Part shown: positions 54,562-64,000 of the stretch, in pieces
Numbering within the stretch: the stretch's first letter is position 1
Layout of the letters: every line of letters begins with the position of its first letter
DNA from: an uncultured Stenotrophomonas sp.
GTDB taxonomy: Bacteria > Pseudomonadota > Gammaproteobacteria > Xanthomonadales > Xanthomonadaceae
DNA length: 64,000 nucleotides
Direction of reading: 5' to 3'
NCBI GenBank assembly: GCA_900078405.1
Contig: FLTS01000001.1
Span: forward strand, 2,770,501 to 2,834,500
The notes under the pieces: model-generated
Databases searched by the model: none
Told to the model about the DNA's origin: nothing
What the model saw: the letters and a program-made list of their open reading frames with translations, nothing else
Position numbers and translations under genes: made by a program

Positions 54562-54763
54562 CGCATCGGCCACTCCACGGCTGGGCCATGGTCATCCATC
54601 GGCCGCGGTTCGCTGGCGTGGATTCCCGGCTGAAACAGGGGGTGGCCGTGACCGACAACCCCGGATGGCGGATTGAAGACTGCCGCCAGCCAGTACCTCA
54701 GGGCCATGTCGCGGTCGTGGCCAGGGCTTATGCTCTCGGTCCAGTCCGATTGCAGGATGCTCC

Positions 54764-57268
54764 GTGAGCCTTGACCCATCGCCCGCGCCATCGCCGCCGT
54801 CCAGCCCGATGCCGATGCCGATGCCGAAACCACGCGCATGGCGCTGGCTTGCCTGCCTGTGGCTGGCGTGCACATGCGGGTTCGCCACGGCAGCGGCGGT
54901 GGAGAGCCCCCCGGCTGCGGAGTCCGCGCGGGCGCAGGTGCTGGTGCTGTTGTCCTACCACCCCGGTTTCAGCTGGGAGGAGCGCATCCTCGCCGGCCTG
55001 CGCGAGTGGGGCGGGGCCGGCGAGCAGCCGGTGTTCCATGTCGAATGGATGGATGCCAAGCGCCACCCCGATGCCGCACAGCGCCAGCGCCTGACCGACT
55101 ACCTCGGCGGGAAATACGCCGGCCAGCACTTCGACCTGATCGCCACCGTGGACGACGACGCGCTGGCTTTCGTCATGCAGCACGCGAGCCTGTTCGGCGA
55201 CACCCCGGTGGTGTTCAGCGGCCTCAACGCGGCGCCGGAACCGATCATCGGCACGCGCCCGAACGTCACCGGCATTCTCGAACGCTTCGATCTCACCCGC
55301 ACCCTCGACATCGCGCTGAAGCTGCACTCGCGTACCCGCCGGCTGCTGTTCATCACCCCCGACGACGACAACGGCGCGGCGCTGCGCGACACCGTCGATG
55401 CGGCGCTGTTGCGGCTGCCCGGCCACCCCGCGGTCGAGCACTGGCGGACCGCATGGCTGGAACAGGTGGCGCCACGGCTGTCGCGGCTGCCTGGCGATAC
55501 CCTGGTCTTCGCCCTCGGCAGCCTGCCGGTGCGCGCCGGCGAGCTGCCGCTGGAGCCGGAGCTTGTGTCGGCCTGGATGCGCACACACACCGAGTTGCCG
55601 GTATACAGCGACCTGGACACGGCGGTGGGCCACGGCGCCGTCGGCGGTTACATGAACAGTGGTCTGGAAACCGGCCGCCTGCAGGCGGCAATGGCGCAGC
55701 GGCTGCTGGCCGGCGAGGCGGCCGCCAGTATCCCGCTGGTGCGCGAAACGCCGCTGGCGCTACTGTTCGACAACGCGGAACTGCGCCGGCTGGACGTGGA
55801 CATGCGCGCTCTTCCCGCCGGCAGCACGCTGGTCAACGCGCCGCCGTCGATCTTCGCCCGCGAATACCGCGCGCAGCTGCTGGCCATCGTCGTGGTGGTG
55901 CTGATGCTGCTGCTGGTGGTGGTCGGGCTGGTGGTGCGCAACCGCATGCAGGCCGCGCGCCAGCGTGCGCTGCACCACCAGGCCACGCACGATGAACTGA
56001 CCGGCCTGCCCAACCGCAGCGGCCTGGCCGAGCAGTTGCAGGCGTTGCCACAGGCCGCCGCGGAGGACGAGCAAGTGGTACTGGTGATGCTCGGCCTGAA
56101 CCGCTTCAAGCTGGTCAACGACACCTATGGCCATGCCTTCGGCGACAAGGTGCTGGTGGCGGTGGCCGGGCGCCTGCGGCAGTGCTGCGGCGAGCGGGAA
56201 ACGCTGGTGCGGTTCAGCGGCGATGCCTTCGTCATCATGGCCCGGCTGCCGGACGCGGCCGGCCTGCAGCGGTTGCACGCGCTGTGCGATGCGCTGTTCC
56301 TGCAGCCGTTCCTGATCAATGGCCGGCGCATCCCGATCACCGCGGCCTTCGGCTTGAGCTCCTCGCCGCTGCTCGGGTTGGTGCCTGGCAGCCTGCTGCG
56401 CGAGGCCGACGCGGCCATGTACGAGGCCAAGCGCAATCGCGGCGCGGGGCTGGTGGTCTTCGACCACGGCATCCACGAGCGTGCCGCGCGCCAGTTCCGG
56501 ATCGAGGCCGGCCTGCCCGAGGCGATCGAGCACGGCCAGATCGAGGTGCACTACCAGCCCATCCACGACATCCAGCGCGGCTGCATTGCCGGCTACGAGG
56601 CGCTGGCGCGCTGGCGGCACCCGGAGCTGGGCTGGATTCCGCCGCCGGAGTTCGTGCGTGCCGCGGTCGAGACCGGCCACATCGGTGCGCTCACCCGCTG
56701 CATCCTGCGCGCCGCCTGCCGGGCCTTCCTGCCGCATCTTGGCAATCCACACAGCCCCTATCTGGCGGTGAACGTGTCGGTCAGCGACATCTACGCCAGC
56801 GATTTCCCGGCGCAGCTGGCGCAGGTGCTGGCCGAGGTCGGCATGCCACCGCAACAGCTGGTGCTGGAAGTGACCGAGGACATGCTGCTGGGCAACCAGC
56901 AGCACGTGGCCACCGTGCTCGAGCAGCTGCGCGGGCAGGGCGTGCGCATCGCCATCGACGATTTCGGCACCGGCTATTCCTCGATGGGTTACCTGTCCAG
57001 CTACCAGGTCAACCTGATCAAGATCGACCAGTCCTTCGTGCGCCGCCTGCTCGACAGCCCGCCGGACCGCAAGATCGTGCGCGCCATCGTCTCGATGGCC
57101 GGCGACCTGGAGCTGGATGTGGTGGTCGAAGGCGTGGAGACCGGCGAGCAGATCGAGCTGCTGCGCGAGCTGGGTTGCCGGCTGCTGCAAGGCTATGTCT
57201 TCAGCCGCCCGCGCCCGGCGGCGGAGTGGGCGGCCGACGCGCAAGCCGGTTGCGGCACGCTTCCGTAG
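54764..57268 (+). CDS. Membrane sensor with periplasmic ABC-substrate-like domain, degenerate GGDEF and intact EAL
   Basis: An 834-residue cyclic-di-GMP signalling protein. After a signal/anchor (about 25-45) comes a periplasmic domain like ABC-transporter substrate-binding proteins (VLVLLSYHPGFSWEERILAGL ... TPVVFSGLNAAPE), one membrane helix (about 370-395), a GGDEF-type domain whose signature is S485-GDAF instead of GGDEF, and an EAL domain with E612-AL, IDDFGTGYSS, KIDQSFV and EGVET. It should therefore be a phosphodiesterase with a regulatory GGDEF domain. A GTG start is used. Confidence 0.88.
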   Translation: MSLDPSPAPSPPSSPMPMPMPKPRAWRWLACLWLACTCGFATAAAVESPPAAESARAQVLVLLSYHPGFSWEERILAGLREWGGAGEQPVFHVEWMDAKRHPDAAQRQRLTDYLGGKYAGQHFDLIATVDDDALAFVMQHASLFGDTPVVFSGLNAAPEPIIGTRPNVTGILERFDLTRTLDIALKLHSRTRRLLFITPDDDNGAALRDTVDAALLRLPGHPAVEHWRTAWLEQVAPRLSRLPGDTLVFALGSLPVRAGELPLEPELVSAWMRTHTELPVYSDLDTAVGHGAVGGYMNSGLETGRLQAAMAQRLLAGEAAASIPLVRETPLALLFDNAELRRLDVDMRALPAGSTLVNAPPSIFAREYRAQLLAIVVVVLMLLLVVVGLVVRNRMQAARQRALHHQATHDELTGLPNRSGLAEQLQALPQAAAEDEQVVLVMLGLNRFKLVNDTYGHAFGDKVLVAVAGRLRQCCGERETLVRFSGDAFVIMARLPDAAGLQRLHALCDALFLQPFLINGRRIPITAAFGLSSSPLLGLVPGSLLREADAAMYEAKRNRGAGLVVFDHGIHERAARQFRIEAGLPEAIEHGQIEVHYQPIHDIQRGCIAGYEALARWRHPELGWIPPPEFVRAAVETGHIGALTRCILRAACRAFLPHLGNPHSPYLAVNVSVSDIYASDFPAQLAQVLAEVGMPPQQLVLEVTEDMLLGNQQHVATVLEQLRGQGVRIAIDDFGTGYSSMGYLSSYQVNLIKIDQSFVRRLLDSPPDRKIVRAIVSMAGDLELDVVVEGVETGEQIELLRELGCRLLQGYVFSRPRPAAEWAADAQAGCGTLP

Positions 57269-57333
57269 GTGCGGGGCTTGCCCCGCACGGGCTTCACCGG
57301 GACGGCTTCATGCGGGGCGAGCCCCGCATCTAC
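57265..57333. repeat. REP pair (GTAGGTGCGGGGC ... GCCCCGCATCTAC)
   Basis: Two REP palindromes in inverted orientation, beginning inside the stop codon of the preceding gene. The spacer GGCTTCACCGGGACGG is nearly the same as in the pair at 60079-60148. It separates two converging genes. Confidence 0.8.
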
Positions 57334-57350
57334 GGGGGCCATTGGCGGCG

Positions 57351-58319
57351 TCAGCGCTCCGAATGCCCGGTGTCGTCGTACTGGCGCGGGGCGAACAGGT
57401 CCGGGCGGATCAGCTCGATGAAGGCGCGCGCCTGCGGCGACAGCACCTTGCCGCGGCGCACCGTCACCCCGTAGCTGCGCTTGGGGAAATAGCGCGCCAT
57501 CGGCCGGATCGCCAGCCGCTCGCGGTCGCCGTCGTTCAGGCACAGCGCGGTGACGATGGAGATGCCCATGCCCATCGCCACGTACTGCTTGATGACCTCC
57601 CAGCCGCCCACTTCCAGCGCCACGGTGTAGGGCACGCGGTGGCGCTGGAACACCAGGTCCACCAGCCGCCAGGTGATCTGCCGCTTCGGCGGCAGGATCA
57701 GCGGCCAGGGCGAGAGGTCTTCCAGCGTCAGTTCGGGCTTGCCGGCCAGCGGGTGGCCGTGCGGAACGATCAGCACCTGTTCGAAGTCGTAGACCGGCGC
57801 GTAGCTGAGGTCGCCCGGCACGTCCAGCATCGAGCCGACGACGAGGTCGGCGGCATCGCTGCGCAGCAGTTCGGTGCCGTCGGCGCTGATCGCGTCCTGC
57901 AGGACGAGCCGTACGTCGGGATGGCGCTGGCGGAATTCTTCGACGATTTTCGGCAGGAGATAGAGGATCGTCGAGGAATTGGCGGCGATCGTCAGCTCAC
58001 CGGTGTCCAGCCCGCGCACCTTGTCGCGGAAACCGGCTTCCAGCCCGTCCAGGCTCTCCACCAGCGGTTGCGCCATCTCGTACAGCAACTGGCCCTCGCG
58101 GCTGGGCACCAGCCGTCGCCCGCTGCGCTCGAACAGCACCACCCCCAGCTCCCGTTCCAGCGCCTGCAACTGCAGGCTCACCGCCGGCTGGCTGACGAAA
58201 AGCGCCTCGGCCGCACGCGAGACCGAGCCCAGCCGGACCGTCTGGCAGAACGCGCGCAGTGGCTTGAGCCGGTCGGATTTGTAGGAAAAACGCGGGTTTG
58301 CGGGTTTCTTCATGGGCAT
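57351..58319 (-). CDS. LysR-family transcriptional regulator divergent from aceBA
   Basis: A 322-residue LysR-type regulator with an N-terminal helix-turn-helix (LGSVSRAAEALFVSQPAVSLQLQAL-like region, residues about 27-55) and a C-terminal ligand-binding domain resembling CysB-type regulators (VEEFRQRHPDVRLVLQ, GMGISIVTALCL). It is divergent from aceB, the usual layout for a LysR activator or repressor of the neighbouring operon. The inducer is unknown. Two ATGs three codons apart could start it; I use the first. Confidence 0.88.
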   Translation of the reverse strand: MPMKKPANPRFSYKSDRLKPLRAFCQTVRLGSVSRAAEALFVSQPAVSLQLQALERELGVVLFERSGRRLVPSREGQLLYEMAQPLVESLDGLEAGFRDKVRGLDTGELTIAANSSTILYLLPKIVEEFRQRHPDVRLVLQDAISADGTELLRSDAADLVVGSMLDVPGDLSYAPVYDFEQVLIVPHGHPLAGKPELTLEDLSPWPLILPPKRQITWRLVDLVFQRHRVPYTVALEVGGWEVIKQYVAMGMGISIVTALCLNDGDRERLAIRPMARYFPKRSYGVTVRRGKVLSPQARAFIELIRPDLFAPRQYDDTGHSER

Positions 58320-58348
58320 GGCGAGACACTATTAGCACAATTTATATA

Positions 58349-58371
58349 TTGCATTGCAAAAACTGCATTGC
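58349..58371. promoter_or_regulatory. Candidate LysR operator between the regulator gene and aceB
   Basis: TTGCATTGCAA (58349-58359), symmetric about its central base, is followed by a second TGCATTGC at 58364-58371, a 14-bp direct repeat. It sits in the AT-rich 108-bp gap shared by both divergent promoters. LysR proteins bind such imperfect dyads with T-N11-A spacing. Confidence 0.5.
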
Positions 58372-58427
58372 CGAATAATTGATTTCACGGGCACGGTGGA
58401 GTCCCCCGACAAACGCAGGGTTCCGCC

Positions 58428-60053
58428 ATGTCCGCCGTCGCCTCCGCCATTCCCGCCACCGCCCACGCCGTTCGCCCGACGCCGGGCATCACCGTGACCG
58501 AGCGGCTCGCCGGCCAGTCGGCGCTGCTGCCGGCCGGGGTGCTGGCGCTGCTGGTGTCGCTGCACCGGGCGGTGGAGCCGGAGCGGCAGGCGCGGTTGGC
58601 TGCGCGCCGCCAGCGGCAGGCATTCTTCGACGCCGGCGGGCTGCCGGACTTCCGCGCCGACACCGCCGCCATCCGCGAGGGCGACTGGCAGGTGGCGCCG
58701 ATCCCGGCCGCGTTGCAGGACCGCCGCGTCGAGATCACCGGCCCGACCGATCCGAAGATGGTCATCAACGCGCTGAACTCCGGCGCCAGGGTGTTCATGG
58801 CCGACTTTGAGGATTCGACCTCGCCGACCTGGCGCAACCTGCTGGCCGGGCAACAGGCGCTGATCGGCGCGGTGCGCGGCGACCTGAGTTTCGACACCCC
58901 CGCCAAGCACTACGCGCTGCGCCCGTATGACGAACAGGCGGTGCTGATCGTGCGCCCGCGCGGCTGGCATCTGGACGAGAAGCACGTGCGTGTGGACGGC
59001 CAGCCGATTGCCGGCGGCCTGTTCGATGCGGCCGTGTTCGCCTTCCACAACGCCCGCCCGCTGATGCGCAAGCAGCGCGGCCCGTACTTCTACCTGCCCA
59101 AGCTGCAGTCGATGGAGGAGGCTGCGCTGTGGGAAACCGCGCTGTCGCACATCGAGGGCATGCTGGGTCTGCCGCACGGGCAGATCAAGGTGACGGTGCT
59201 GATCGAGACGCTGCCGGCGGTGTTCGAGATGGACGAAATCCTGCACGCATTGAAGGACCGCATCGTCGGCCTGAACTGCGGCCGCTGGGACTACATCTTT
59301 TCGTACCTGAAGACCTTCCGCCGCCACGCCGACAAGGTGCTGCCCGAGCGCGGCCAGGTGACGATGACCCAGCCGTTCCTGAAGGCGTATTCGGAACTGC
59401 TGATCCAGACCTGCCACAAGCGCGGCGCGCATGCGATGGGCGGCATGGCCGCGCAGATCCCGATCAACCACGACGCCGCCGCCAACGAGCAGGCGATGGC
59501 GCGGGTGCGTGCGGACAAGCTGCGCGAGGTCAGCGCCGGCCACGACGGCACCTGGGTGGCGCACCCGGCGCTGATCCCGGTGGCGCGCGCGATCTTCGAC
59601 GAGCACATGCCCGCACCGAACCAGCACAACGTGCTGCGCCGCGACGTGCAGGTCGGCCGCGATGATCTGATCGCCCCGTGCACCGGCACCATCACCCGCG
59701 CCGGCTTCGAGAACAACGTCGAGGTGTGCGTGCGCTACATGGCCGCATGGCTGGACGGCAACGGCTGCGTGCCGATCCACAACCTGATGGAAGACGCGGC
59801 CACCGCCGAGATCAGCCGCAGCCAGCTGTGGCAGTGGCTGCATGCCGGCAACCAGCACCTGGATGACGGCACCGCGATCGATTTCGCCCTGCTCGACGCC
59901 AGCCTGCGCGCACTGCCGGCCCGGCTCGGCGACACCTCGGCGCTGCCCGGCGGCGCCCGCATCGCGCAGGCCATCGCCCTGCTCGACGAACTCAGCCATG
60001 CCGACGAACTGGTCGAGTTCCTGACCCTGCCTGCCTATCGGCAGATCGACTGA
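58428..60053 (+). CDS. aceB: Malate synthase A
   Basis: AceB condenses glyoxylate with acetyl-CoA to malate in the glyoxylate bypass. The 541-residue length fits malate synthase A rather than the longer G form. Conserved parts: [42 protein letters not shown] with the active-site arginine region, and GGMAAQIPI. The ATG is followed by the expected N-terminus. Next gene is aceA, 190 bp on, with a REP pair in between. Confidence 0.96.
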   Translation: MSAVASAIPATAHAVRPTPGITVTERLAGQSALLPAGVLALLVSLHRAVEPERQARLAARRQRQAFFDAGGLPDFRADTAAIREGDWQVAPIPAALQDRRVEITGPTDPKMVINALNSGARVFMADFEDSTSPTWRNLLAGQQALIGAVRGDLSFDTPAKHYALRPYDEQAVLIVRPRGWHLDEKHVRVDGQPIAGGLFDAAVFAFHNARPLMRKQRGPYFYLPKLQSMEEAALWETALSHIEGMLGLPHGQIKVTVLIETLPAVFEMDEILHALKDRIVGLNCGRWDYIFSYLKTFRRHADKVLPERGQVTMTQPFLKAYSELLIQTCHKRGAHAMGGMAAQIPINHDAAANEQAMARVRADKLREVSAGHDGTWVAHPALIPVARAIFDEHMPAPNQHNVLRRDVQVGRDDLIAPCTGTITRAGFENNVEVCVRYMAAWLDGNGCVPIHNLMEDAATAEISRSQLWQWLHAGNQHLDDGTAIDFALLDASLRALPARLGDTSALPGGARIAQAIALLDELSHADELVEFLTLPAYRQID

Positions 60054-60078
60054 CCCGGCACGCCGTGAAACCGCTCTC

Positions 60079-60148
60079 GTAGATGCAGGGCTCGCCCCGC
60101 ATGAGGCCTCACCGGGAAAGCGCCATGCGGGGCAAGCCCCGCATCTAC
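60079..60148. repeat. REP pair (GTAGATGCAGGGC ... GCCCCGCATCTAC) between aceB and aceA
   Basis: Same architecture as the unit at 57265-57333: two inverted REP palindromes with a spacer containing CTCACCGGGAAAG. It lies between aceB and aceA and may lower readthrough or protect the mRNA. A further half-unit ending GCGACTCGCGTCGCTCCTAC follows at about 60185-60205. Confidence 0.8.
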
Positions 60149-60243
60149 GGACCTTCCCGATGCAGGGATCGAGACAAGCCCCGTCGCGACTCGCGTCGCT
60201 CCTACAGAAACCCTTCGCCACCCCAATCCCACTGGAGAACCCC

Positions 60244-61554
<1,311 letters not shown>

Positions 61555-61573
61555 GCGGTCCGTACCGGCCGGG

Positions 61574-61600
61574 ACGGGCGGCCTGCGGGCCGCCCGTTTC
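61574..61600 (+). terminator. Terminator after aceA
   Basis: A 10-bp stem (ACGGGCGGCC / GGCCGCCCGT) with a 4-base loop and TTT at its end, 20 bp after the aceA stop. Confidence 0.75.
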
Positions 61601-61717
61601 CGTACGGAAAATGCGCGTGCAGTTCCCCGGACTGCGATGTACCGCACGCTTTCACCGGTGCTATGCTGCTTGGATGACCTGCGGGAGCGGGAACTACCGG
61701 GGCGGCAGGGGCGGGAG

Positions 61718-62764
61718 ATGAACGGCAACGGGGCTGCAATCAGGACGGATGAACACGAACAGAGCGTCGCCGCCACGGCGATGGCCGAGATCGTGCACCC
61801 GGTGCTGTCGCCTGCCGAAGCCGCCCTGTTCGCCGAGTTCGGCCACGTGCGCGAGGTTCCGGCCGGGCAGGTGCTGTTCCACAGCGGCGAATTCGGCAGC
61901 TCCATGTACGTCATCCGCAGCGGCATCGTCGACCTGGATTTCGGCGAGGACCTGATGGTCAAGTACCTCGGGCCGGGCGAATTCTTCGGCGAACTGGGCC
62001 TGCTGATCGGCAACCACCGCCGCGGCGCCGACGCCCAAGCCTCCACCGACGTGGTGCTGCTGGAACTGGGGCACGACGACTTCCAGCGGCTGGTGGACCG
62101 CGCCCCGGGCCTGATCGCCTATTTCCTGCGCCGCACCATCATGCGCGTGGTGTCCAACGAACAGGTGCTGATCCGGCAGCTGCGGCACCGCAACCACGAC
62201 CTCGAAGCGGCGCTGGACAACCTCTACACCACCACCCACCAGCTCAACCACACCGAAGAACTGGTGCGCACCGACGAGCTGACCGGGCTGGACAACCGCC
62301 GCGGCCTCACCCTGTACCTGCAGGAATGCCGGCAAACGCGGCGCATGCCGCCGCAGGGCCTGCTGCTGATCGACTGCGACCACTTCAAGCACATCAACGA
62401 CGAATACGGCCATCTGGTCGGCGACCGCGTGCTGCAGGCAGTCGCCAACATCCTGCGCTCGGTGGTGCAGGTCGACGGGCTGGCCTGCCGGCTGGGCGGC
62501 GACGAGTTCTGCCTGCTGGTGCAGGAAGCCGATGCGGAGAAGCTGGCGCACGTGGCCGGTTTCATCCTGCAGGCGGTGCACGGGTTGCTGGAGCGCGCGC
62601 AACCGGTGCCGCGCATCTGCCCGGTGAGCATCGGCGCCTGCCTGCTCGACCCGCGCAGCGACTGGAACGACTGGTATGCGCTGGCCGACAGCGCGATGTA
62701 CGAAGCCAAGCGGCTCGGCGGCAACCGGCTGCAATGGCCGCGGGACTGGCTCGGGGCGAACTGA
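61718..62764 (+). CDS. Cyclic-nucleotide-binding and GGDEF diguanylate cyclase
   Basis: A 348-residue cytosolic protein: an N-terminal cyclic-nucleotide-binding domain (residues about 25-140, with GEFFGELGLLIGNHRRGADA as the phosphate-binding cassette), a short coiled coil (residues 160-185), and a GGDEF domain with an intact G260-GDEF active site. It should make cyclic-di-GMP in response to a bound nucleotide or other signal. The start at 61718 is tentative: GGGAG lies directly against the ATG, and ATG 61637 is an alternative. The stop is 19 bp before the start used for the next gene. Confidence 0.85.
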   Translation: MNGNGAAIRTDEHEQSVAATAMAEIVHPVLSPAEAALFAEFGHVREVPAGQVLFHSGEFGSSMYVIRSGIVDLDFGEDLMVKYLGPGEFFGELGLLIGNHRRGADAQASTDVVLLELGHDDFQRLVDRAPGLIAYFLRRTIMRVVSNEQVLIRQLRHRNHDLEAALDNLYTTTHQLNHTEELVRTDELTGLDNRRGLTLYLQECRQTRRMPPQGLLLIDCDHFKHINDEYGHLVGDRVLQAVANILRSVVQVDGLACRLGGDEFCLLVQEADAEKLAHVAGFILQAVHGLLERAQPVPRICPVSIGACLLDPRSDWNDWYALADSAMYEAKRLGGNRLQWPRDWLGAN

Positions 62765-62783
62765 CGTGCTGCCGGAGCTGGCC

Positions 62784-64000
62784 ATGCAGGATGCAGGGGA
62801 AACGCCGGCGACTCCCGCGCCGCAGGTGCGCACCCTGCTGCTGACCGACCTGTGCGACTCGGTCGCGCTGGTGGAGAAACTGGGCGATGCCGCCGCCGCC
62901 GAACTGTTCCAGCAGCACGACCGTCTGGTGCTGCAACTGCAGCAGCAATGGAAGGGGAGGCTGATCGACCGCTCCGACGGTCTGCTGCTGTTGTTCGAGC
63001 GCCCGATCAACGGTCTGGCCTTCGCCATCGACTACCTGCGTGGCCTGCGCGAGCTGGGCCGCGCCCGCGGTCTGGCGCTGCACGCCCGCGCCGGCATGCA
63101 CGTCGGCGAAGTGCTGACCTGGCACAACAGCGCCGAAGCGGTGCAGGCCGGCGCCAAGTCGCTGGAAGTGGAAGGCCTGGCCAAGCCTCTGGCGGCACGG
63201 CTGATGGCGCTGGCGCGGCCGGGGCAGATCCTGCTGTCGGCGGTGGCTGAATCGCTGACCCGGCGCGCGGCGCCGGAGCTGGGCGAGTCCGGCGGACAAC
63301 TGCTGTGGAAATCGCACGGGCGCTGGCGCTTCAAGGGCGTGCCCACCGCGCAGGAAGTGTTCGAAGCCGGTGTGCCGGGCTTCGCTCCACTGCGCATGCC
63401 GCGCAGCTCGCCCAAGGCCCGGCGCGACCTGCCGTTGTGGCGCAGCCCGCTGGCGCTGGTGGCCGAAGCGGCCCTGCTGCTGGCGCTGGGCGTCGGCCTC
63501 TGGTTCGCCACCCGGCCGGAACCGGCCATCGCCTTCGCCGAGCGCGACTGGGTGGTGATGGGGGATGTGCGCAACCTGACCGGCAACACCCTGCTGGACG
63601 ACTCGGTGGCACAGGCGTTCCGCATCAGCCTTGAGCAGTCGCGCCATGTCAACGTGCTCAGCGACATGAAGGCACGCGACACGCTGTCGCGCATGCGGCA
63701 CGACCCGTTGGCCGCGCGTCTGGACCGCGCGCTCGCATCGGAAGTGGCGCTGCGGGATGGTGCGCGGCTGGTGATCCTGCCGGCGGTGGCGGAGGTGGGT
63801 GGCAAGCTGCGCGTGAGCACGGAGATCGTGGACCCGCACACCCAAGCCACGATCCGTTCGGATTTCGTCGATGGCCGTGGTCTGGGATCGTTGCTGTCCT
63901 CGGTGGACACGATCACGTCGCGGCTGCGTGGCCATCTGGGTGAAAGCATGGCATCGGTGAAAGCAGCCTCCCAGCCATTGCCGTCGGTCACGACCTCGAA
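62784..64000 (+). CDS. Class III adenylate cyclase-like membrane protein, 3' end outside window
   Basis: An open frame of at least 405 codons running off the right edge. Residues about 15-175 resemble a class III nucleotidyl cyclase domain (VRTLLLTDLCDSVALVEKLG, then DRSDGLLLLFERPINGLAFA and LHARAGMHVGEV). A segment on the end of that domain (RWRFKGVPTAQEVFEA) is typical of such cyclases. One membrane helix follows at about 221-243, then a periplasmic part like that of adenylate-cyclase/TPR sensors (GDVRNLTGNTLLDDSVAQAF). This matches my recollection of the family called putative peptide modification system cyclase in xanthomonads. GGAG six bases before supports ATG 62784; a GTG at 62766 is possible. 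Confidence 0.75.
   Translation, partial: MQDAGETPATPAPQVRTLLLTDLCDSVALVEKLGDAAAAELFQQHDRLVLQLQQQWKGRLIDRSDGLLLLFERPINGLAFAIDYLRGLRELGRARGLALHARAGMHVGEVLTWHNSAEAVQAGAKSLEVEGLAKPLAARLMALARPGQILLSAVAESLTRRAAPELGESGGQLLWKSHGRWRFKGVPTAQEVFEAGVPGFAPLRMPRSSPKARRDLPLWRSPLALVAEAALLLALGVGLWFATRPEPAIAFAERDWVVMGDVRNLTGNTLLDDSVAQAFRISLEQSRHVNVLSDMKARDTLSRMRHDPLAARLDRALASEVALRDGARLVILPAVAEVGGKLRVSTEIVDPHTQATIRSDFVDGRGLGSLLSSVDTITSRLRGHLGESMASVKAASQPLPSVTTS

Overview
The window is a contiguous, GC-rich (roughly two thirds G+C), gene-dense chromosomal segment from a gammaproteobacterium of the Xanthomonadaceae (Lysobacteraceae), probably close to Stenotrophomonas or Pseudoxanthomonas. The placement rests on an integron integrase next to ilvD (the known location of the Xanthomonas chromosomal integron), an OleA almost identical in motif layout to the Xanthomonas campestris enzyme followed by oleB, oleC and oleD, xanthomonad-type palindromic repeats, and a cyclase of a type I associate with a putative peptide modification system of this family. 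I cannot fix the genus. I saw no rRNA, tRNA, CRISPR array or insertion sequence.

Layout. 1-1.1 kb: intact integron integrase whose attI and cassette array should lie just left of the window. 1.1-7.5 kb: housekeeping genes (ilvD, ygiB-ygiC, small envelope proteins, hemB). 7.6-19.5 kb: a nitrite/nitric oxide respiration block on the minus strand: nirK-nirV-sco-azurin-orf, an nnrS-sirB2-DUF2249-membrane protein operon, quinol-dependent norB, an FNR/ANR-type oxygen sensor and hemN. Palindromic TTGAY-N4-RTCAA boxes precede nirK (two), nnrS, norB and hemN, so the block looks like one oxygen-controlled regulon. hemN is broken by a 74-bp insertion. 19.5-32.3 kb: aroE, dinG, an amino acid permease, glutaryl-CoA dehydrogenase, a RIO kinase, trmL, an M16 metallopeptidase and small secreted proteins. 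32.4-44.3 kb: the oleABCD long-chain olefin pathway, split between oleA and oleB by a lower-GC island with a self-regulated Fic protein, a translationally coupled type IIG restriction-modification enzyme, a DUF3800 protein and an orphan gene. 44.4-54.5 kb: ddl, ubiJ-ubiB (ubiB carries a 66-bp in-frame insertion), truC, a MAPEG protein, arfB, an acyltransferase, a photolyase and an M3 peptidase. 54.7-64 kb: a sensor with degenerate GGDEF and intact EAL, a LysR regulator divergent from the glyoxylate genes aceB-aceA, a cyclic-nucleotide-binding GGDEF protein, and the start of a cyclase-like membrane protein that runs off the right end.

How the genes work together. NirK reduces nitrite to NO, with azurin a likely electron donor; NorB reduces NO to N2O using quinol; the FNR-type protein would switch these on when oxygen is low, and HemN would supply heme without oxygen. 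No nitrate or nitrous oxide reductase is in view, so only a partial denitrification chain can be claimed. OleA condenses two acyl-CoAs, OleD reduces the keto acid, OleC closes a beta-lactone and OleB decarboxylates it to an olefin.

The points most worth a second look are two unrelated genes (hemN, ubiB) carrying the same kind of scar, a short insert with an inverted segment between 20-23-bp direct repeats; the duplicated operator of the fic-restriction operon; and the truncated cyclase locus at the right edge.
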